The notes under the pieces are model-generated. The model was not told the DNA's origin. It made no database searches and worked only from the letters and a program-made list of their open reading frames with translations. A program made the translations under genes and the position numbers. Shown here piece after piece: positions 17,977-27,312 of a stretch of DNA of 64,000 nucleotides. Position 1 is the first letter of the stretch. Each line of letters begins with the position of its first letter. Source of the stretch: an uncultured Clostridium sp. (GTDB lineage: Bacteria; Bacillota; Clostridia; TANB77; CAG-508). The stretch is from NCBI GenBank assembly GCA_946487895.1, contig CAMLUO010000002.1:1-64000 (forward strand). The letters are read 5' to 3'.

Positions 17977-19065
17977 ATGAATAAAACATTAACAAATGCT
18001 GTTTGGAAAATGCGGATGCAAGATGATTGTCTTGCAGGGGTTGAAGTAAATGCTTCACTAATCCCCTCTGGAGGCACATCTTATCAGTTGTACATTCCAA
18101 GTAAAGGATGTCACAACGCTTGTGTTTTTTGTAACTACGGTTTTAAACACCCTGTACGTCAAGAAGAAATTCTAAAAAAAGTAGAACATATTTGTAGGTA
18201 TCTACCTCCAGATATAGAAACACTTATTTTGGAATCCTCTGGGAGCTTTCTGGATGACAGAGAATTACCTGAGGACTTACAGTATTCAATAATGGAAATC
18301 GTAGCAAAAACAAATGTGTATCGAGTGCAGTTTGAAACTCATTACAAAACTGTCACTGAAAAAAAGCTCAATAAAATCCTTCAGATATTGAAAGGACATG
18401 AGCTCGCTTTCGAGTTTGGGTTGGAAAGTACTAATGAAAAAACTTTATCAATTTATAACAAAGACATAAATGTTAAAGAGTTTTTCGAGTTAGTACAGCA
18501 CTGCCAAGAACTAGGTATAGAAGCTAGCCTAAACGTTCTGGTTGGCGCACCATTGCTGACAATCAAAGAACAGGTTCAGGATGCTTTAGACACTATTGAA
18601 GATATTCTTCAAAATTGTCCAAAAAGCACTGACATCGTACTGTTTCCAATAAACATTAAAGATTATACGCTTTTAAAGCATATGTATAATCAGGGAAGAT
18701 ACTCTATAATTTCTCACTGGGAATTTGTAGATGTATTATCTCAAATACCAAGAAGTGCTCTTGATAGAGTATATATATCTTGGTGGGGAAACAGAGTGAA
18801 TGAATTTCACGGCAAGGATGCTATTGTTCATCCTCAGGCTTGTGAAAATTGTCATGACAAACTTATGCAGTTTTATAATAGCTTTGTCAATGCTTCTAGC
18901 TTAGAAGCTAAACAAAAAGCTGTTGAAGAAATTTCAAAAGTAAACTGTTCATGTAGGACAGCTTATGAAAAAGAAAAATCTACACAAAAGTGCAGCAATA
19001 AAACTATTTCTCAGAGATTATCTGATGAAATAGTAACACTTGAAAACGAATTTTTTAGAACCTAA
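17977..19065 (+). CDS. Radical SAM protein, Elp3/RaSEA-like; probably acquired
   Basis: The start is the ATG at 17977 behind AAAGGAGAG; the open frame to 17929 precedes it. The 362-residue protein has a radical SAM motif CHNACVFC near residue 45, a fold of about 250 residues with FEFGLES and ASLNVLVGAPLLT strands, and a cysteine-rich C-terminal part (CENCHDK, CSCRT). The reaction is unknown; a tRNA or metabolite modification is possible. Its base composition is clearly higher in G+C than its neighbours, and residue 13 is CGG (Arg), not used in host-like genes here. Both point to recent transfer. Confidence 0.8.
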   Translation: MNKTLTNAVWKMRMQDDCLAGVEVNASLIPSGGTSYQLYIPSKGCHNACVFCNYGFKHPVRQEEILKKVEHICRYLPPDIETLILESSGSFLDDRELPEDLQYSIMEIVAKTNVYRVQFETHYKTVTEKKLNKILQILKGHELAFEFGLESTNEKTLSIYNKDINVKEFFELVQHCQELGIEASLNVLVGAPLLTIKEQVQDALDTIEDILQNCPKSTDIVLFPINIKDYTLLKHMYNQGRYSIISHWEFVDVLSQIPRSALDRVYISWWGNRVNEFHGKDAIVHPQACENCHDKLMQFYNSFVNASSLEAKQKAVEEISKVNCSCRTAYEKEKSTQKCSNKTISQRLSDEIVTLENEFFRT

Positions 19066-19077
19066 CCCTAATTAACC

Positions 19078-19112
19078 AAAAAACACCTAGCTGAGTTGCT
19101 TTAGGTGTTTTT
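19078..19112. terminator. Bidirectional terminator between convergent genes
   Basis: AAAAAACACCTA pairs with TAGGTGTTTTT around a short loop. The nitroreductase stop codon (19101-19103) lies in the right arm, so the hairpin serves both convergent genes. Confidence 0.75.
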
Positions 19113-19688
19113 GGTTTTATTAGCATTTTTATGAATATTATTTAACAAGAGTTTCTCTATTGGGAAACGTTCTCTTCTTCCAGGTATTTCTTCAGGGTAT
19201 CCAATTATTAGAGTAGATACTTGTTCTAAATCATCTATTTTTAAATAATTATTAATTTCATTTTCAATATATAACGTATCACAAAGCCATGTACAGCCTA
19301 GTCCTAAATCAAAACATTTCAAATTCATATTTTCAATAGCTGCTCCTAAAGATAAATAATCTGGTTTTTTATAATATGTTTTTTTATTTTTGCTATGATA
19401 ATTAGGAGTATATATAATAATAGCTTTGTTGGCTGTTTTCATTTGGTTTGCAGAACCTTTAATACTTGTATGTATATCTTTATTTTCACTTGCCCAATCA
19501 TACATCATATTAGTAATATCATTTTTTTGATTATCGTCTAAAATATAGAATCTCCAAGGTTGTCTGTTTTTGGCAGATGGTGCTAACATAGCACTTTGTA
19601 TAATTTCATATAAATAATTGTCAGGTACATTTTTGTTTTGAAATTTTCTTATTGTTTTTCTACTAGAAATAGCTTTATCTAATTCCAT
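19101..19688 (-). CDS. Nitroreductase-family FMN protein
   Basis: The 195-residue protein starts AISSRKTIRKFQ (flavin-binding SRxSxRxF region), has APSAKNRQPWRFYIL (the conserved PSaxNxQPW motif), YLSLGAAIENMNL and GLGCTWLCDT, and ends with GYPEEIPGRRERFP. This is the compact nitroreductase fold that binds FMN and NAD(P)H; the substrate is unknown. It is a single gene facing the radical SAM gene. Confidence 0.9.
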   Translation of the reverse strand: MELDKAISSRKTIRKFQNKNVPDNYLYEIIQSAMLAPSAKNRQPWRFYILDDNQKNDITNMMYDWASENKDIHTSIKGSANQMKTANKAIIIYTPNYHSKNKKTYYKKPDYLSLGAAIENMNLKCFDLGLGCTWLCDTLYIENEINNYLKIDDLEQVSTLIIGYPEEIPGRRERFPIEKLLLNNIHKNANKTKNT

Positions 19689-19756
19689 TATTTAATCTCC
19701 TATAAATTCTTATATTTAAATCTATGATAATATTATTATATTATAAAATGAAAAGA

Positions 19757-19793
19757 TAAAACCAACTTTTCTAAAATTCAAAAAGTTGGTTTT
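19757..19793 (-). terminator. Terminator after fic
   Basis: AAACCAACTTTT pairs with AAAAGTTGGTTT. On the minus strand TTTATCTTTTCATTTT follows. Confidence 0.75.
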
Positions 19794-19814
19794 AGTAAAT
19801 TTTTCAAATAAGAG

Positions 19815-20429
19815 TTAGTTTTTATTTTCTAAGTCTTCTGCATTGTATAAATTGTATCCTTCATAATTATAACTTGCATCAATACCTTTCATGTAAACTT
19901 CTCTATCATCTATTTTATCAGTCAATGCATTTTTTATTAAAAATTTAATTTCAATATTTTTTACTGGACTTCTCTCCATTGCTAGCAAATAATCTTCCTT
20001 ACTAATTTTGCTCCAGTCTACTACTTTATTGATTTCATTCTTTAAAATCATATCTAACCATATTCTTGTACTTCTTCCGTTTCCTTCTCTAAATGGATGC
20101 GCTATATTCATTTCTATATATTTTTCTATAATTTCATCAAAATTTGATTGTGGCATTTTATCTATTTTATTTAATGCTTCTTTTAAATACATAGCTGATG
20201 CAAATCTAAAGTTGTTTTTTGAAATGTTTTCTTCTCTTATTTTTCCCGCAAATTCGTATACGTCTTCAAATAGATATTTATGTATTTGTGATAGTCCTTT
20301 GAATGTTCCTACTTCAAATGTCTCTAATTTTTTTGTTTTAAATAATTCTATTGCTTTTGTTTTTGTTATTCTTTCTTCTTCTTTTGCAAGTTCTATTGGA
20401 TTATTAATTCCTAATTTGTTTTTTAACAT
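19815..20429 (-). CDS. fic: Fic-domain protein adenylyltransferase, class III (self-inhibited)
   Basis: This 204-residue protein has the full Fic core [12 protein letters not shown] (HxFxxGNGRxxR, catalytic His) around residues 112-123. Near its C terminus SYNYEG matches the class III inhibitory motif (S/T)xxxE(G/N), whose Glu blocks ATP positioning until autoinhibition is relieved. The predicted activity is AMP transfer to a Ser, Thr or Tyr of a cellular target. A 72-residue gene lies 36 bases upstream on the same strand and is probably cotranscribed. A strong terminator follows. Confidence 0.93.
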   Translation of the reverse strand: MLKNKLGINNPIELAKEEERITKTKAIELFKTKKLETFEVGTFKGLSQIHKYLFEDVYEFAGKIREENISKNNFRFASAMYLKEALNKIDKMPQSNFDEIIEKYIEMNIAHPFREGNGRSTRIWLDMILKNEINKVVDWSKISKEDYLLAMERSPVKNIEIKFLIKNALTDKIDDREVYMKGIDASYNYEGYNLYNAEDLENKN

Positions 20430-20465
20430 ATTTGTTCTCCCCTTCTTTTAATTTATATATCTATT

Positions 20466-20684
20466 TTAAATTAATCCTCCATAAATATATTTTCTATAAA
20501 AATAATCACATTGTTCTTCTGTTATATCTCCATCTACAAATGCACTATTTACTGAACCTTGTAACTCATTTATTAAACAGTCTAAATAACTTACTTTGTT
20601 TTTTATTCCTTCTTTTAATCGTTTTAAATCTTCTTCTAAATATTTTGGAAGGCATTTTTCTAAAATTTCTTCATTATATTCCAT
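20466..20684 (-). CDS. Small hypothetical protein upstream of fic
   Basis: The 72-residue acidic protein is mostly helical: EEILEKCLPKYLEEDLKRLK, then VSYLDCLINELQGSVNSAFV and DGDITEEQCDYFYRKYI. Small proteins with an N..ING/VDGDITEEQ..YL pattern occur beside mobile-element genes in Bacillota, but I cannot assign a function. It is not an obvious FicA antitoxin: the inhibitory motif is already in the Fic protein. Cotranscription with fic is inferred from the 36-base gap. Confidence 0.6.
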   Translation of the reverse strand: MEYNEEILEKCLPKYLEEDLKRLKEGIKNKVSYLDCLINELQGSVNSAFVDGDITEEQCDYFYRKYIYGGLI

Positions 20685-20745
20685 TTACTTAATTAACCTT
20701 TCTCTATTATATTTGATATATATTTTGATTTCAGAATAAATATAA

Positions 20746-21453
20746 TTATATCAAAAATTCATCATAATCATTTAATGGAATAAGATTGTTTATTTTAAGA
20801 GATATTATTTCTTCTCTTACACCATTTCCCATATGTGTTGTATAAAAAGTACAATTTTTATATTTTTCTGCTAAATTTATGATATCATTTACCCCTATAT
20901 GAGATTTTTTTCCTTTTAATGCATTGCAATCACATACTAAATAATTACATTCCTGAGCCATTGTTTGTATTCCTTGACATACACCTGTGTCACCTGTGAA
21001 TCCTATTTTAATATCTTTTTGTTTAAAAATAAAACCGTTAGCTTCTATTCCTTCTTCATGCTCCATCTTTACTTTTTCAATTGAATATTCTCCTATATTA
21101 AATTTATTACTTGTATTGTATTTGAAGCACTGACTAATTTTATCTAACTTATTAGGAAATGCTAATCTCGTTAAATCATATATTTTGTTTTCTCCAGAAA
21201 CATCACAATATATATTCATTGGCTCATTGTCAGCCGATATTTTATTTAATAACATAAATGGCATATCAAAATAATGATCTCCATGAAGGTGTGTAATTAT
21301 TACATTAGAAATATTACTTGGCTCAATTCCAATCTTTTTTAATGTCTTACATGTCCCATTAGGTACATCAATCAATATTTTATTATCTACTAAACAACTT
21401 GCACTATTATCTTTAGAAAATATACTTCCTGAACCTAAAATTTTTAAATTCAT
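20746..21453 (-). CDS. Metallo-beta-lactamase-fold hydrolase (RNase Z-like)
   Basis: The 235-residue protein has GSGSIFSKDNSASCLV at the start, the zinc motif THLHGDHYFD (HxHxDH) and later FTGDTG (Asp ligand) and TTHMGNG (His ligand). These are the metal ligands of RNase Z/ElaC-like enzymes, but the protein is shorter and lacks a clear exosite arm. It could act on phosphodiesters or another small substrate. It lies 11 bases downstream of queH on the same strand. Confidence 0.85.
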   Translation of the reverse strand: MNLKILGSGSIFSKDNSASCLVDNKILIDVPNGTCKTLKKIGIEPSNISNVIITHLHGDHYFDMPFMLLNKISADNEPMNIYCDVSGENKIYDLTRLAFPNKLDKISQCFKYNTSNKFNIGEYSIEKVKMEHEEGIEANGFIFKQKDIKIGFTGDTGVCQGIQTMAQECNYLVCDCNALKGKKSHIGVNDIINLAEKYKNCTFYTTHMGNGVREEIISLKINNLIPLNDYDEFLI

Positions 21454-21464
21454 TACTTTGCCTC

Positions 21465-22046
21465 CTAAATATTTTTTAACTTATCTTTCTCAATCTTCTT
21501 CTGATATCTATCTTCTTCAGAAAAAACACATCCACAATATTTTTGCATATATAGACCAAGTTCTCTTGCTTTGGCCTGACCTTTTCTAAAACCAACTCTA
21601 AAATCTCTATACAAAAATTCTACACCATATTTCTTAGTCATAAAATTTGCAACTTCAATCAAAGCCTCATGATTTTGATATGGGCTTACTAACAAAGTTG
21701 TAGAAAAATGTGTATAACCATTTTCTTTAGCATACTTTGCAGTTTGTTCTAATCTTACTGGATAACAATAATCTTTACATCTTGTATCTAAACTATTTAC
21801 CGTATTTTTACAAAATTCTCTTAGCCCATAATTTTCTTCAAATATAGTCTCTACATTTATGCTTTTAGTATATTCTTTTAAGCAGTCTCTTCTTGCCTTG
21901 TACTCCATATATGGATGTATATTTGGATTAAACCAATATACTGTTGGCTCTATTCCTTCATTTCTTAGACTATCTATACAGTACACACTACATGGTGCAC
22001 AGCAAGTATGTAATAATAGTTTCATTAATTTATTTTCAACTCCCAT
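21465..22046 (-). CDS. queH: Epoxyqueuosine reductase QueH
   Basis: The 193-residue protein carries LLLHTCCAPCSVYCIDSL near the N terminus, CKDYC and YCGCVFSEEDRYQKK, the Cys pairs and C-terminal tail of the DUF208/QueH family. QueH reduces epoxyqueuosine to queuosine in tRNA and replaces QueG in many Clostridia. Start choice is uncertain: ATG at 22046 or 22025 (MKLLLHTCC), since neither has a strong ribosome site. It lies 26 bases behind ruvB on the same strand. Confidence 0.92.
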   Translation of the reverse strand: MGVENKLMKLLLHTCCAPCSVYCIDSLRNEGIEPTVYWFNPNIHPYMEYKARRDCLKEYTKSINVETIFEENYGLREFCKNTVNSLDTRCKDYCYPVRLEQTAKYAKENGYTHFSTTLLVSPYQNHEALIEVANFMTKKYGVEFLYRDFRVGFRKGQAKARELGLYMQKYCGCVFSEEDRYQKKIEKDKLKNI

Positions 22047-22072
22047 CTTTCCATTTAATTGATATATATCCT

Positions 22073-23080
22073 TTAACTATTGGACATTTCGTATCCTAAA
22101 TGCTTATATGCAGGTGGAAGCACTTGTCTTCCTCTTACCGTTCTTGCAATAAACCCAATTTGTACTAAATATGGTTCATATACATCTTCTATTGTATCTA
22201 CTTCTTCTCCTATTGTTGTTGCTAATGCTTCTATTCCTACTGGTTTTCCATTATATTGTACTATCATTGTTTCTAGTATTTTTCTATCTATTTCATCAAG
22301 ACCTAATTCATCTATTTCTAACTTATTTAATGCGTGTTTTGTTATCTTTTTATCTATTTCTCCATTTCCTAATACTGTCGCATAATCTCTTACTCTTTTT
22401 AATAGACGGTTTGCAATTCTTGGTGTTCCTCTTGACCTTCTTGCTATTTCTTGTGCCGCTTCTTCTTCTATTTTTACTTCTAATATTCCACTTGACCTTT
22501 TAATTATTTTTGTTAAATCCTCTGGTGAATATAGCTCTAGTCTATGTACTATTCCAAAACGGTCACGAAGTGGTGTAGTTAATGCTCCTGCTTTTGTTGT
22601 TGCTCCTATTAAAGTAAATTTTGGCAATTCTAAACGTATTGACCTTGCACTTGGTCCTTTTCCTATAATTATATCTAATGTATAATCTTCTAATGCTGGA
22701 TACAATATTTCTTCAACACTTTTACTTAATCTATGAATTTCATCTATAAATAAAACATCAAATTCAGATAAGTTTGTTAGTATAGCTGCCAAATCTCCTG
22801 GTTTTTCTATTGCTGGTCCTGATGTTATTTTTATATTTGAATTCATTTCATTTGAAATTATATTTGATAATGTTGTTTTTCCAAGTCCAGGAGGTCCATA
22901 AAATAAGCAGTGGTCTAATGGCTCTCCTCTTTTTTTAGCTGCTTCTATATATATTTTCATATTTTCTTTTACTTTATCTTGTCCAATATATTCATCTAAT
23001 GTTTTTGGTCTTAAGGAATTTTCTAATCTTTCTTCATTAGAATTTTCAAGTTCTGGACTAATTATTCTATCTTCATCCAT
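22073..23080 (-). CDS. ruvB: Holliday junction DNA helicase RuvB
   Basis: The complete protein has 335 residues with [18 protein letters not shown], Walker [12 protein letters not shown], Walker [10 protein letters not shown], sensor [14 protein letters not shown], arginine finger region RDRFGIV and a winged helix ending [14 protein letters not shown]. RuvB hexamers drive branch migration with RuvA. ruvA is not adjacent here, which differs from the common ruvAB order. queH and the MBL gene follow on the same strand. Confidence 0.98.
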   Translation of the reverse strand: MDEDRIISPELENSNEERLENSLRPKTLDEYIGQDKVKENMKIYIEAAKKRGEPLDHCLFYGPPGLGKTTLSNIISNEMNSNIKITSGPAIEKPGDLAAILTNLSEFDVLFIDEIHRLSKSVEEILYPALEDYTLDIIIGKGPSARSIRLELPKFTLIGATTKAGALTTPLRDRFGIVHRLELYSPEDLTKIIKRSSGILEVKIEEEAAQEIARRSRGTPRIANRLLKRVRDYATVLGNGEIDKKITKHALNKLEIDELGLDEIDRKILETMIVQYNGKPVGIEALATTIGEEVDTIEDVYEPYLVQIGFIARTVRGRQVLPPAYKHLGYEMSNS

Positions 23081-23127
23081 GACACCTTTCTCCTTTTTTA
23101 CTAAACTATATTTTTCATCTTATTTTT

Positions 23128-23299
23128 GCTAAGATATTATATTAAATAATTTTGCAGTACCGCGTAGCGACCAAACGAGCCTTTAAGGCGAGTGCGATTG
23201 AAGCAACCTTCTTACTATGAAAAGAAAAATGTAATTTTTCTTTTTAAATCATAGGTTGCGACAACAAGGTACAAAAAATATTTAATATAATATCTTAGC
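23128..23299. repeat. Intergenic element with perfect 21-bp terminal inverted repeats
   Basis: GCTAAGATATTATATTAAATA (23128-23148, 21 bases with the last A) is matched exactly in inverse at 23279-23299. Between the arms lie about 130 bases richer in G+C, with further pairings: GTACC with GGTAC, GCAACC with GGTTGC, and an AAGAAAAAT/ATTTTTCTT hairpin. It fits a MITE or a structured RNA. It fills the gap between ruvB and the LtaS-like gene. No coding frame is evident. Confidence 0.6.
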
Positions 23300-23309
23300 T
23301 ATATAAGAG

Positions 23310-25229
23310 TTATTTTAACAGATTGTTTATACTTATAGAATTTGATAATTCCAATTCTGTTCTCATTTGTCTTTCATATCTATCTAATAGCTCTTTTGTA
23401 TCTTCATCCAAAGTCTCAAAATCAACTGCTTGACCTGTTGAAATTTCATACCATATTTCATCATAATAATATCTACTGCTTATTATTCTCTCATTATTCA
23501 ATGAAACAAAATCTTTACTTTCAGACATATTAGTTCCTAAAGAAAAACCATCTTCGATATTACACAAATAACTAAATGTTGGCTTTATATCGAGCTTAGT
23601 TACTGGCTTTTCAATTGTTAAATTTTTAACTCCTGGAATTTTCATTCCACAAGCCACTTTTGTATAGCTTAACTTTATATCAACATCTGTTAAATCTGAA
23701 TCAGTTTGTGCCAAGAAATCTAACATTTGCTCATCATACATACTTAATCCATTGTGGTCACCAAAAACTAATATTGCAGTGTCATCATATAGTCCGGCTT
23801 TTTTAAGTTCATCTATAAATACTCCAAAAGCATAATCTGCATAATTTACGGCTTCTAAGTAATTTCCAAGAAAACTATATTTATATTTTCCAACATCTAT
23901 ATTGATTTTACTTCTATCTTGCAAACCTTCTAATGTAAATGGTGTATGTGAAGATGCTGCTACAATATATGAGAAAAATGGTTGGTCATATTGGCTTAAT
24001 TTTTCTACTGCTTGTCTATATAAAAGTTCATCTGATAAATAGTCATTGATATTTTCTGAAGTGTCTGCAAATTGGTCTTTTAATTCTAAATGGTCTAAAT
24101 TCATTCTTGAATATACATTTCCTCTATTCCAGAAATATGCATAATTTCCATGCATATATGATGTGTCATACCCTGCATTATTGAAATTATCAAATATTGT
24201 GTTATATGTATTTGTATAATATTTTGCAAATGACATTCCATTTTCCATTGGATAAAGTGATGATATTGTTGAAAATTCACTATCTGCTGTTGTTGAATAG
24301 CTTTGCATATTCATATTTGAAAATTCGATATTTTCATTTATAAATTTATTCAAATTTGGTGTTATTTCTTGCCCATTTAATTCTTTATTTATTACATATT
24401 CTTGAACTGACTCTAGTTGTAATATTATTACATTTTTTCCTTCCAAAATCCCTTTAAGTGCTGGATATTTCTCTAAGCCATATTCTTCATTATATTCTTC
24501 TTTTAACTCTTCATAGTCTGCCAGCATTTCTTCTTTTTCTTTATATCTAGTTTGTTGTTTCATTGTTATCATATTTTCTATATCATATATATGGTATCCA
24601 AAAATTGTTGATTCCCTTATTTGTAAATCTTTATTATATGATTTGTCTTTTCCTTTTTCTACATAGTCCACACCTATTATACAAAAGATAACTACTCCAA
24701 TTACCCCAACTATCCATTTTCTAATTAATTGTTTTTTAGTTTTTTTACTTTTTTTATAAATTTTCACTTTTTTAGTTATAAACAAAATTAATAAAACTAT
24801 TATATCCAAAAAATATAGTATTTGGTATAATTTTAATATCATTGGTAATGTGCTCATTATTTCCCCGCCATATTGCAGGTTCGTAATTTGTGCAACAGAT
24901 AAAACACTATTTGAATAGTTGTAATATACATTATCTCCAAACAGTACAAAACTTATAATAAAGTCTACAACTATTGAAGTAACTACTCTTGCTCTATTAG
25001 GCAATACAAACAAGAAGCATACTATTACTACAACAAAACTAATTGTTCCAATTATTGTATCACTATATAATTGCTCATTTACTGCAATTGTATGATAATA
25101 AAATAAAAATGTTTTTGCTAAAATCAAAATTCCTATGATTATAACAAAATAAATAGAGTTTATACATTTTTCTAATTTATTTAAAACTACATTTTCTTCT
25201 TTCACTAATTCTTCCTCTCTTTGCTGCAA
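23310..25229 (-). CDS. LtaS-like sulfatase-family phosphoglycerol transferase
   Basis: The 639-residue protein has five membrane segments (about 20-190) and an extracellular sulfatase-fold domain: VIILQLESVQEY, NMQSYSTTADSEFSTISSLY (catalytic Thr and metal site), SYMHGNYAYFWNRGNVY, AASSHTPFTLEG and LVFGDHNGLSMYD (metal His). This is the LtaS/phosphoglycerol transferase layout, which builds or modifies lipoteichoic acid from phosphatidylglycerol. Two glycosyltransferase subunits precede it on the same strand. Confidence 0.9.
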   Translation of the reverse strand: MQQREEELVKEENVVLNKLEKCINSIYFVIIIGILILAKTFLFYYHTIAVNEQLYSDTIIGTISFVVVIVCFLFVLPNRARVVTSIVVDFIISFVLFGDNVYYNYSNSVLSVAQITNLQYGGEIMSTLPMILKLYQILYFLDIIVLLILFITKKVKIYKKSKKTKKQLIRKWIVGVIGVVIFCIIGVDYVEKGKDKSYNKDLQIRESTIFGYHIYDIENMITMKQQTRYKEKEEMLADYEELKEEYNEEYGLEKYPALKGILEGKNVIILQLESVQEYVINKELNGQEITPNLNKFINENIEFSNMNMQSYSTTADSEFSTISSLYPMENGMSFAKYYTNTYNTIFDNFNNAGYDTSYMHGNYAYFWNRGNVYSRMNLDHLELKDQFADTSENINDYLSDELLYRQAVEKLSQYDQPFFSYIVAASSHTPFTLEGLQDRSKINIDVGKYKYSFLGNYLEAVNYADYAFGVFIDELKKAGLYDDTAILVFGDHNGLSMYDEQMLDFLAQTDSDLTDVDIKLSYTKVACGMKIPGVKNLTIEKPVTKLDIKPTFSYLCNIEDGFSLGTNMSESKDFVSLNNERIISSRYYYDEIWYEISTGQAVDFETLDEDTKELLDRYERQMRTELELSNSISINNLLK

Positions 25230-25241
25230 TTCATTCTTCTT

Positions 25242-25721
25242 TTATATTTTATCAATAAAATCTTCAATTATCTTTAGCATTTTTTGATTATTTGATTGAT
25301 ATTTTTGTGGTTTAAAATCTTTTACCTTTTTTAATGCTTCTTCTAATTCTTTAACCTCTTGTATTCCAATTATATATCCTTTTTCATTAAATGTTTCTAC
25401 AATTTCTTTTTGGTGGTCATTTACATGTTCATGATACTCATGTAAACGTGGTATAGCAATTACCTTTTTTCCTTTTTTCAAAGATAAAGTAATTGAACCT
25501 ACTCCTCCATGTGTAATTATTAAATCTGCTTTTTCTATCAAATTTTCTAGTTCTTCTAATGAAACTAATCCAAAAATCTTCATATTTTTAGATTCATATT
25601 TTGTATACCCTGCCTGAACTACTACTTCATCTTTGATTATTCCTTTTTCTATCAAATTGTCTATTTCTTCTAATAATCTATGAAAACTATTATTTTGAGT
25701 TCCTAACATTACTAAAATCAT
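25242..25721 (-). CDS. Glycosyltransferase subunit, Alg13/PssE-like
   Basis: The 159-residue protein is a GT28 C-terminal-like domain with MLGTQNNSFHRLLEEI, ADLIITHGGVGSITLSLKKG (sugar-nucleotide pocket) and PRLHEYHEHVNDHQKEI. Such a half-enzyme pairs with an Alg14-like partner to form one active glycosyltransferase; the partner gene overlaps it by four bases upstream. The donor is a UDP-sugar in known pairs, acting at the cytoplasmic membrane face. Confidence 0.88.
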   Translation of the reverse strand: MILVMLGTQNNSFHRLLEEIDNLIEKGIIKDEVVVQAGYTKYESKNMKIFGLVSLEELENLIEKADLIITHGGVGSITLSLKKGKKVIAIPRLHEYHEHVNDHQKEIVETFNEKGYIIGIQEVKELEEALKKVKDFKPQKYQSNNQKMLKIIEDFIDKI

Positions 25722-26194
25722 GAATAAATCGAACCTCCATATACTGCTCTAGGATAAATTTCTAACATCTCTTTCCATTGAACTATAAATAAGTCTGCAA
25801 TTGGATATATTAATCTTCCTGTCGCTGTTTTTTTATGATGGTTTGCAAATGTTTCTATATATATTATTTTGCTTCCAAATATTTTTCCTAAAATACACAT
25901 TGGTCCTGCTGTATGTGTACCTGTTGTTATTATTACTTTTGGTCTGATTTTGAAATATAAATATACTGTTTTGAAACATAACATTAAATATTTGAATATA
26001 TATGAAAATATTTTTGCTCTTGTGCCATATGGTAAAAAATCTAGTTTATCTCCATATTTTTCTTTTAGTTTTTCATTTGCTTTATCATGTTCTGTTATTA
26101 TATGATAATCGTATTTTTCAAATAATGGTTCTAATTGTAGCATTTCACTTAAGTGTCCACCTGTACTTGATATAAATAGAACTTTTTTCTTCAT
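25718..26194 (-). CDS. Glycosyltransferase membrane subunit, Alg14/PssD-like
   Basis: The 158-residue protein begins KKVLFISSTGGHLSEMLQL, the Alg14/PssD signature, contains a hydrophobic helix (about 62-84) for membrane association, and ends with AVYGGSIYS. It recruits the Alg13-like catalytic half to the membrane. The stop overlaps the next gene's start, so translational coupling is likely. Probably part of a wall or capsule polysaccharide pathway with the LtaS-like gene. Confidence 0.88.
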   Translation of the reverse strand: MKKKVLFISSTGGHLSEMLQLEPLFEKYDYHIITEHDKANEKLKEKYGDKLDFLPYGTRAKIFSYIFKYLMLCFKTVYLYFKIRPKVIITTGTHTAGPMCILGKIFGSKIIYIETFANHHKKTATGRLIYPIADLFIVQWKEMLEIYPRAVYGGSIYS

Positions 26195-26235
26195 TTTTCG
26201 TGCCTTTCTTCTATAATTTCCTGCTCAAATTATAT

Positions 26236-26276
26236 CATAAATAAAAATAAAAGACAAATAAATTATCTGCCTTTTA
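26236..26276 (-). terminator. Terminator after xerD
   Basis: On the minus strand AAAAGGCAGATAA pairs with TTATTTGTCTTTT (two G-T pairs), followed by ATTTTTATTTAT. Confidence 0.6.
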
Positions 26277-26307
26277 TTATATAATATGAACATTAATGAA
26301 TTACATT

Positions 26308-27192
26308 TTAAGCTCTTGGATGTGCTTTATGATATATATCTTTTAATCCTTCATCTTGAAATTGCATATATACTTGTGTTGATGATATATCTGAATGTCC
26401 AAGCATAGCTTGAATTGCTTTTATATCAGCTCCATTTTGTAAAAGATGAGTTGCAAAAGAATGTCTTAATACGTGTGGTGTAATATCTTTTGAAATATGA
26501 GCTTGTTCTTTATAATATTTAATAATTTTCCAAAATCCTTGTCTTGTTAGTCTTCCACCATTTATATTAACAAATAATGCTTGTTCACTTTCGCTTTTAA
26601 TTAATATGTCTCTAGCATCTTCTATATATTCTTTCAATGCTTTTAATGACATTTTTCCTAATGGAATGTTACGTTGTTTGTTTCCTGATTTACAAGTAAC
26701 ATATCCTTCTTCTAAATTCACATCATCTATATTTAATGAAATTATCTCTGTTACTCTCATTCCTGTAGCATATGCAAATTCAAGCATAGCCTTATCTCTA
26801 ATACCTTTTAAGTCTATATCTTTAGGTTGTTCTAATAAAAGTTCTACTTCCTCTGCTGTTAATACACTTGGAACTCTTTTTTCAACTTTTGGTGCTTTTA
26901 TATCTTTAGTAGGGTCTTCTTTAATTTTCTTTCTCTTTACTACAAATTGGTAAAAAGACCTTAAAGAAGCAATACTTCTAGAAATACTTGCTGGTTTTTT
27001 ATGTTCTTGTTCTGACATTTCTTTTACATATTCTTCTATATCTTCTTTCTTTACTCTATCAAAACGAAGTCCATAAGATTCCAAATATCTTTTAAATTGT
27101 TTTAAATCTCTCTTGTATGATTGTAATGTGTTGTCTGATAATTTCTTTTCATTCTCTAAAAAATCAAAAAAGTATTTTAATTGTCTTTCCAT
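26308..27192 (-). CDS. xerD: Tyrosine recombinase XerD
   Basis: The start at 27192 (MERQLKYFFDFLENEK) has AGAGG upstream; the ATG at 27228 has no site. The 294-residue protein has a SAM-like N-terminal core-binding domain and a catalytic domain with ATGMRVTEI (Arg), HVLRHSFATHLLQNG (HxxR), GHSDISSTQVYMQF (His and Tyr nucleophile). It resolves chromosome dimers at dif with a partner or alone. It lies next to spoIIM, as in Bacillus, which supports a housekeeping Xer rather than a phage integrase. Confidence 0.92.
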   Translation of the reverse strand: MERQLKYFFDFLENEKKLSDNTLQSYKRDLKQFKRYLESYGLRFDRVKKEDIEEYVKEMSEQEHKKPASISRSIASLRSFYQFVVKRKKIKEDPTKDIKAPKVEKRVPSVLTAEEVELLLEQPKDIDLKGIRDKAMLEFAYATGMRVTEIISLNIDDVNLEEGYVTCKSGNKQRNIPLGKMSLKALKEYIEDARDILIKSESEQALFVNINGGRLTRQGFWKIIKYYKEQAHISKDITPHVLRHSFATHLLQNGADIKAIQAMLGHSDISSTQVYMQFQDEGLKDIYHKAHPRA

Positions 27193-27312
27193 TTTCCTAT
27201 CTACCTCTATTCCTTTAAAATAATCCATTTACATAAGCTATATATGTTATATCAAACTATTTAAAAATTGTAAATAGTTTTTTTGATTTTTTTATATTTT
27301 TTTGTTTTTTTG

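Noticed and set aside
23150..23175. GTACCGCG resembling part of the T-box motif
   Set aside because: The full T-box sequence (AGGGTGGNACCGCG) is absent, no specifier stem is evident, and it does not precede a synthetase or amino-acid gene.
26308..27192. XerD as a phage or island integrase
   Set aside because: It lies beside spoIIM as in Bacillus, has the length of housekeeping XerD, and no element genes or att-like repeats flank it.
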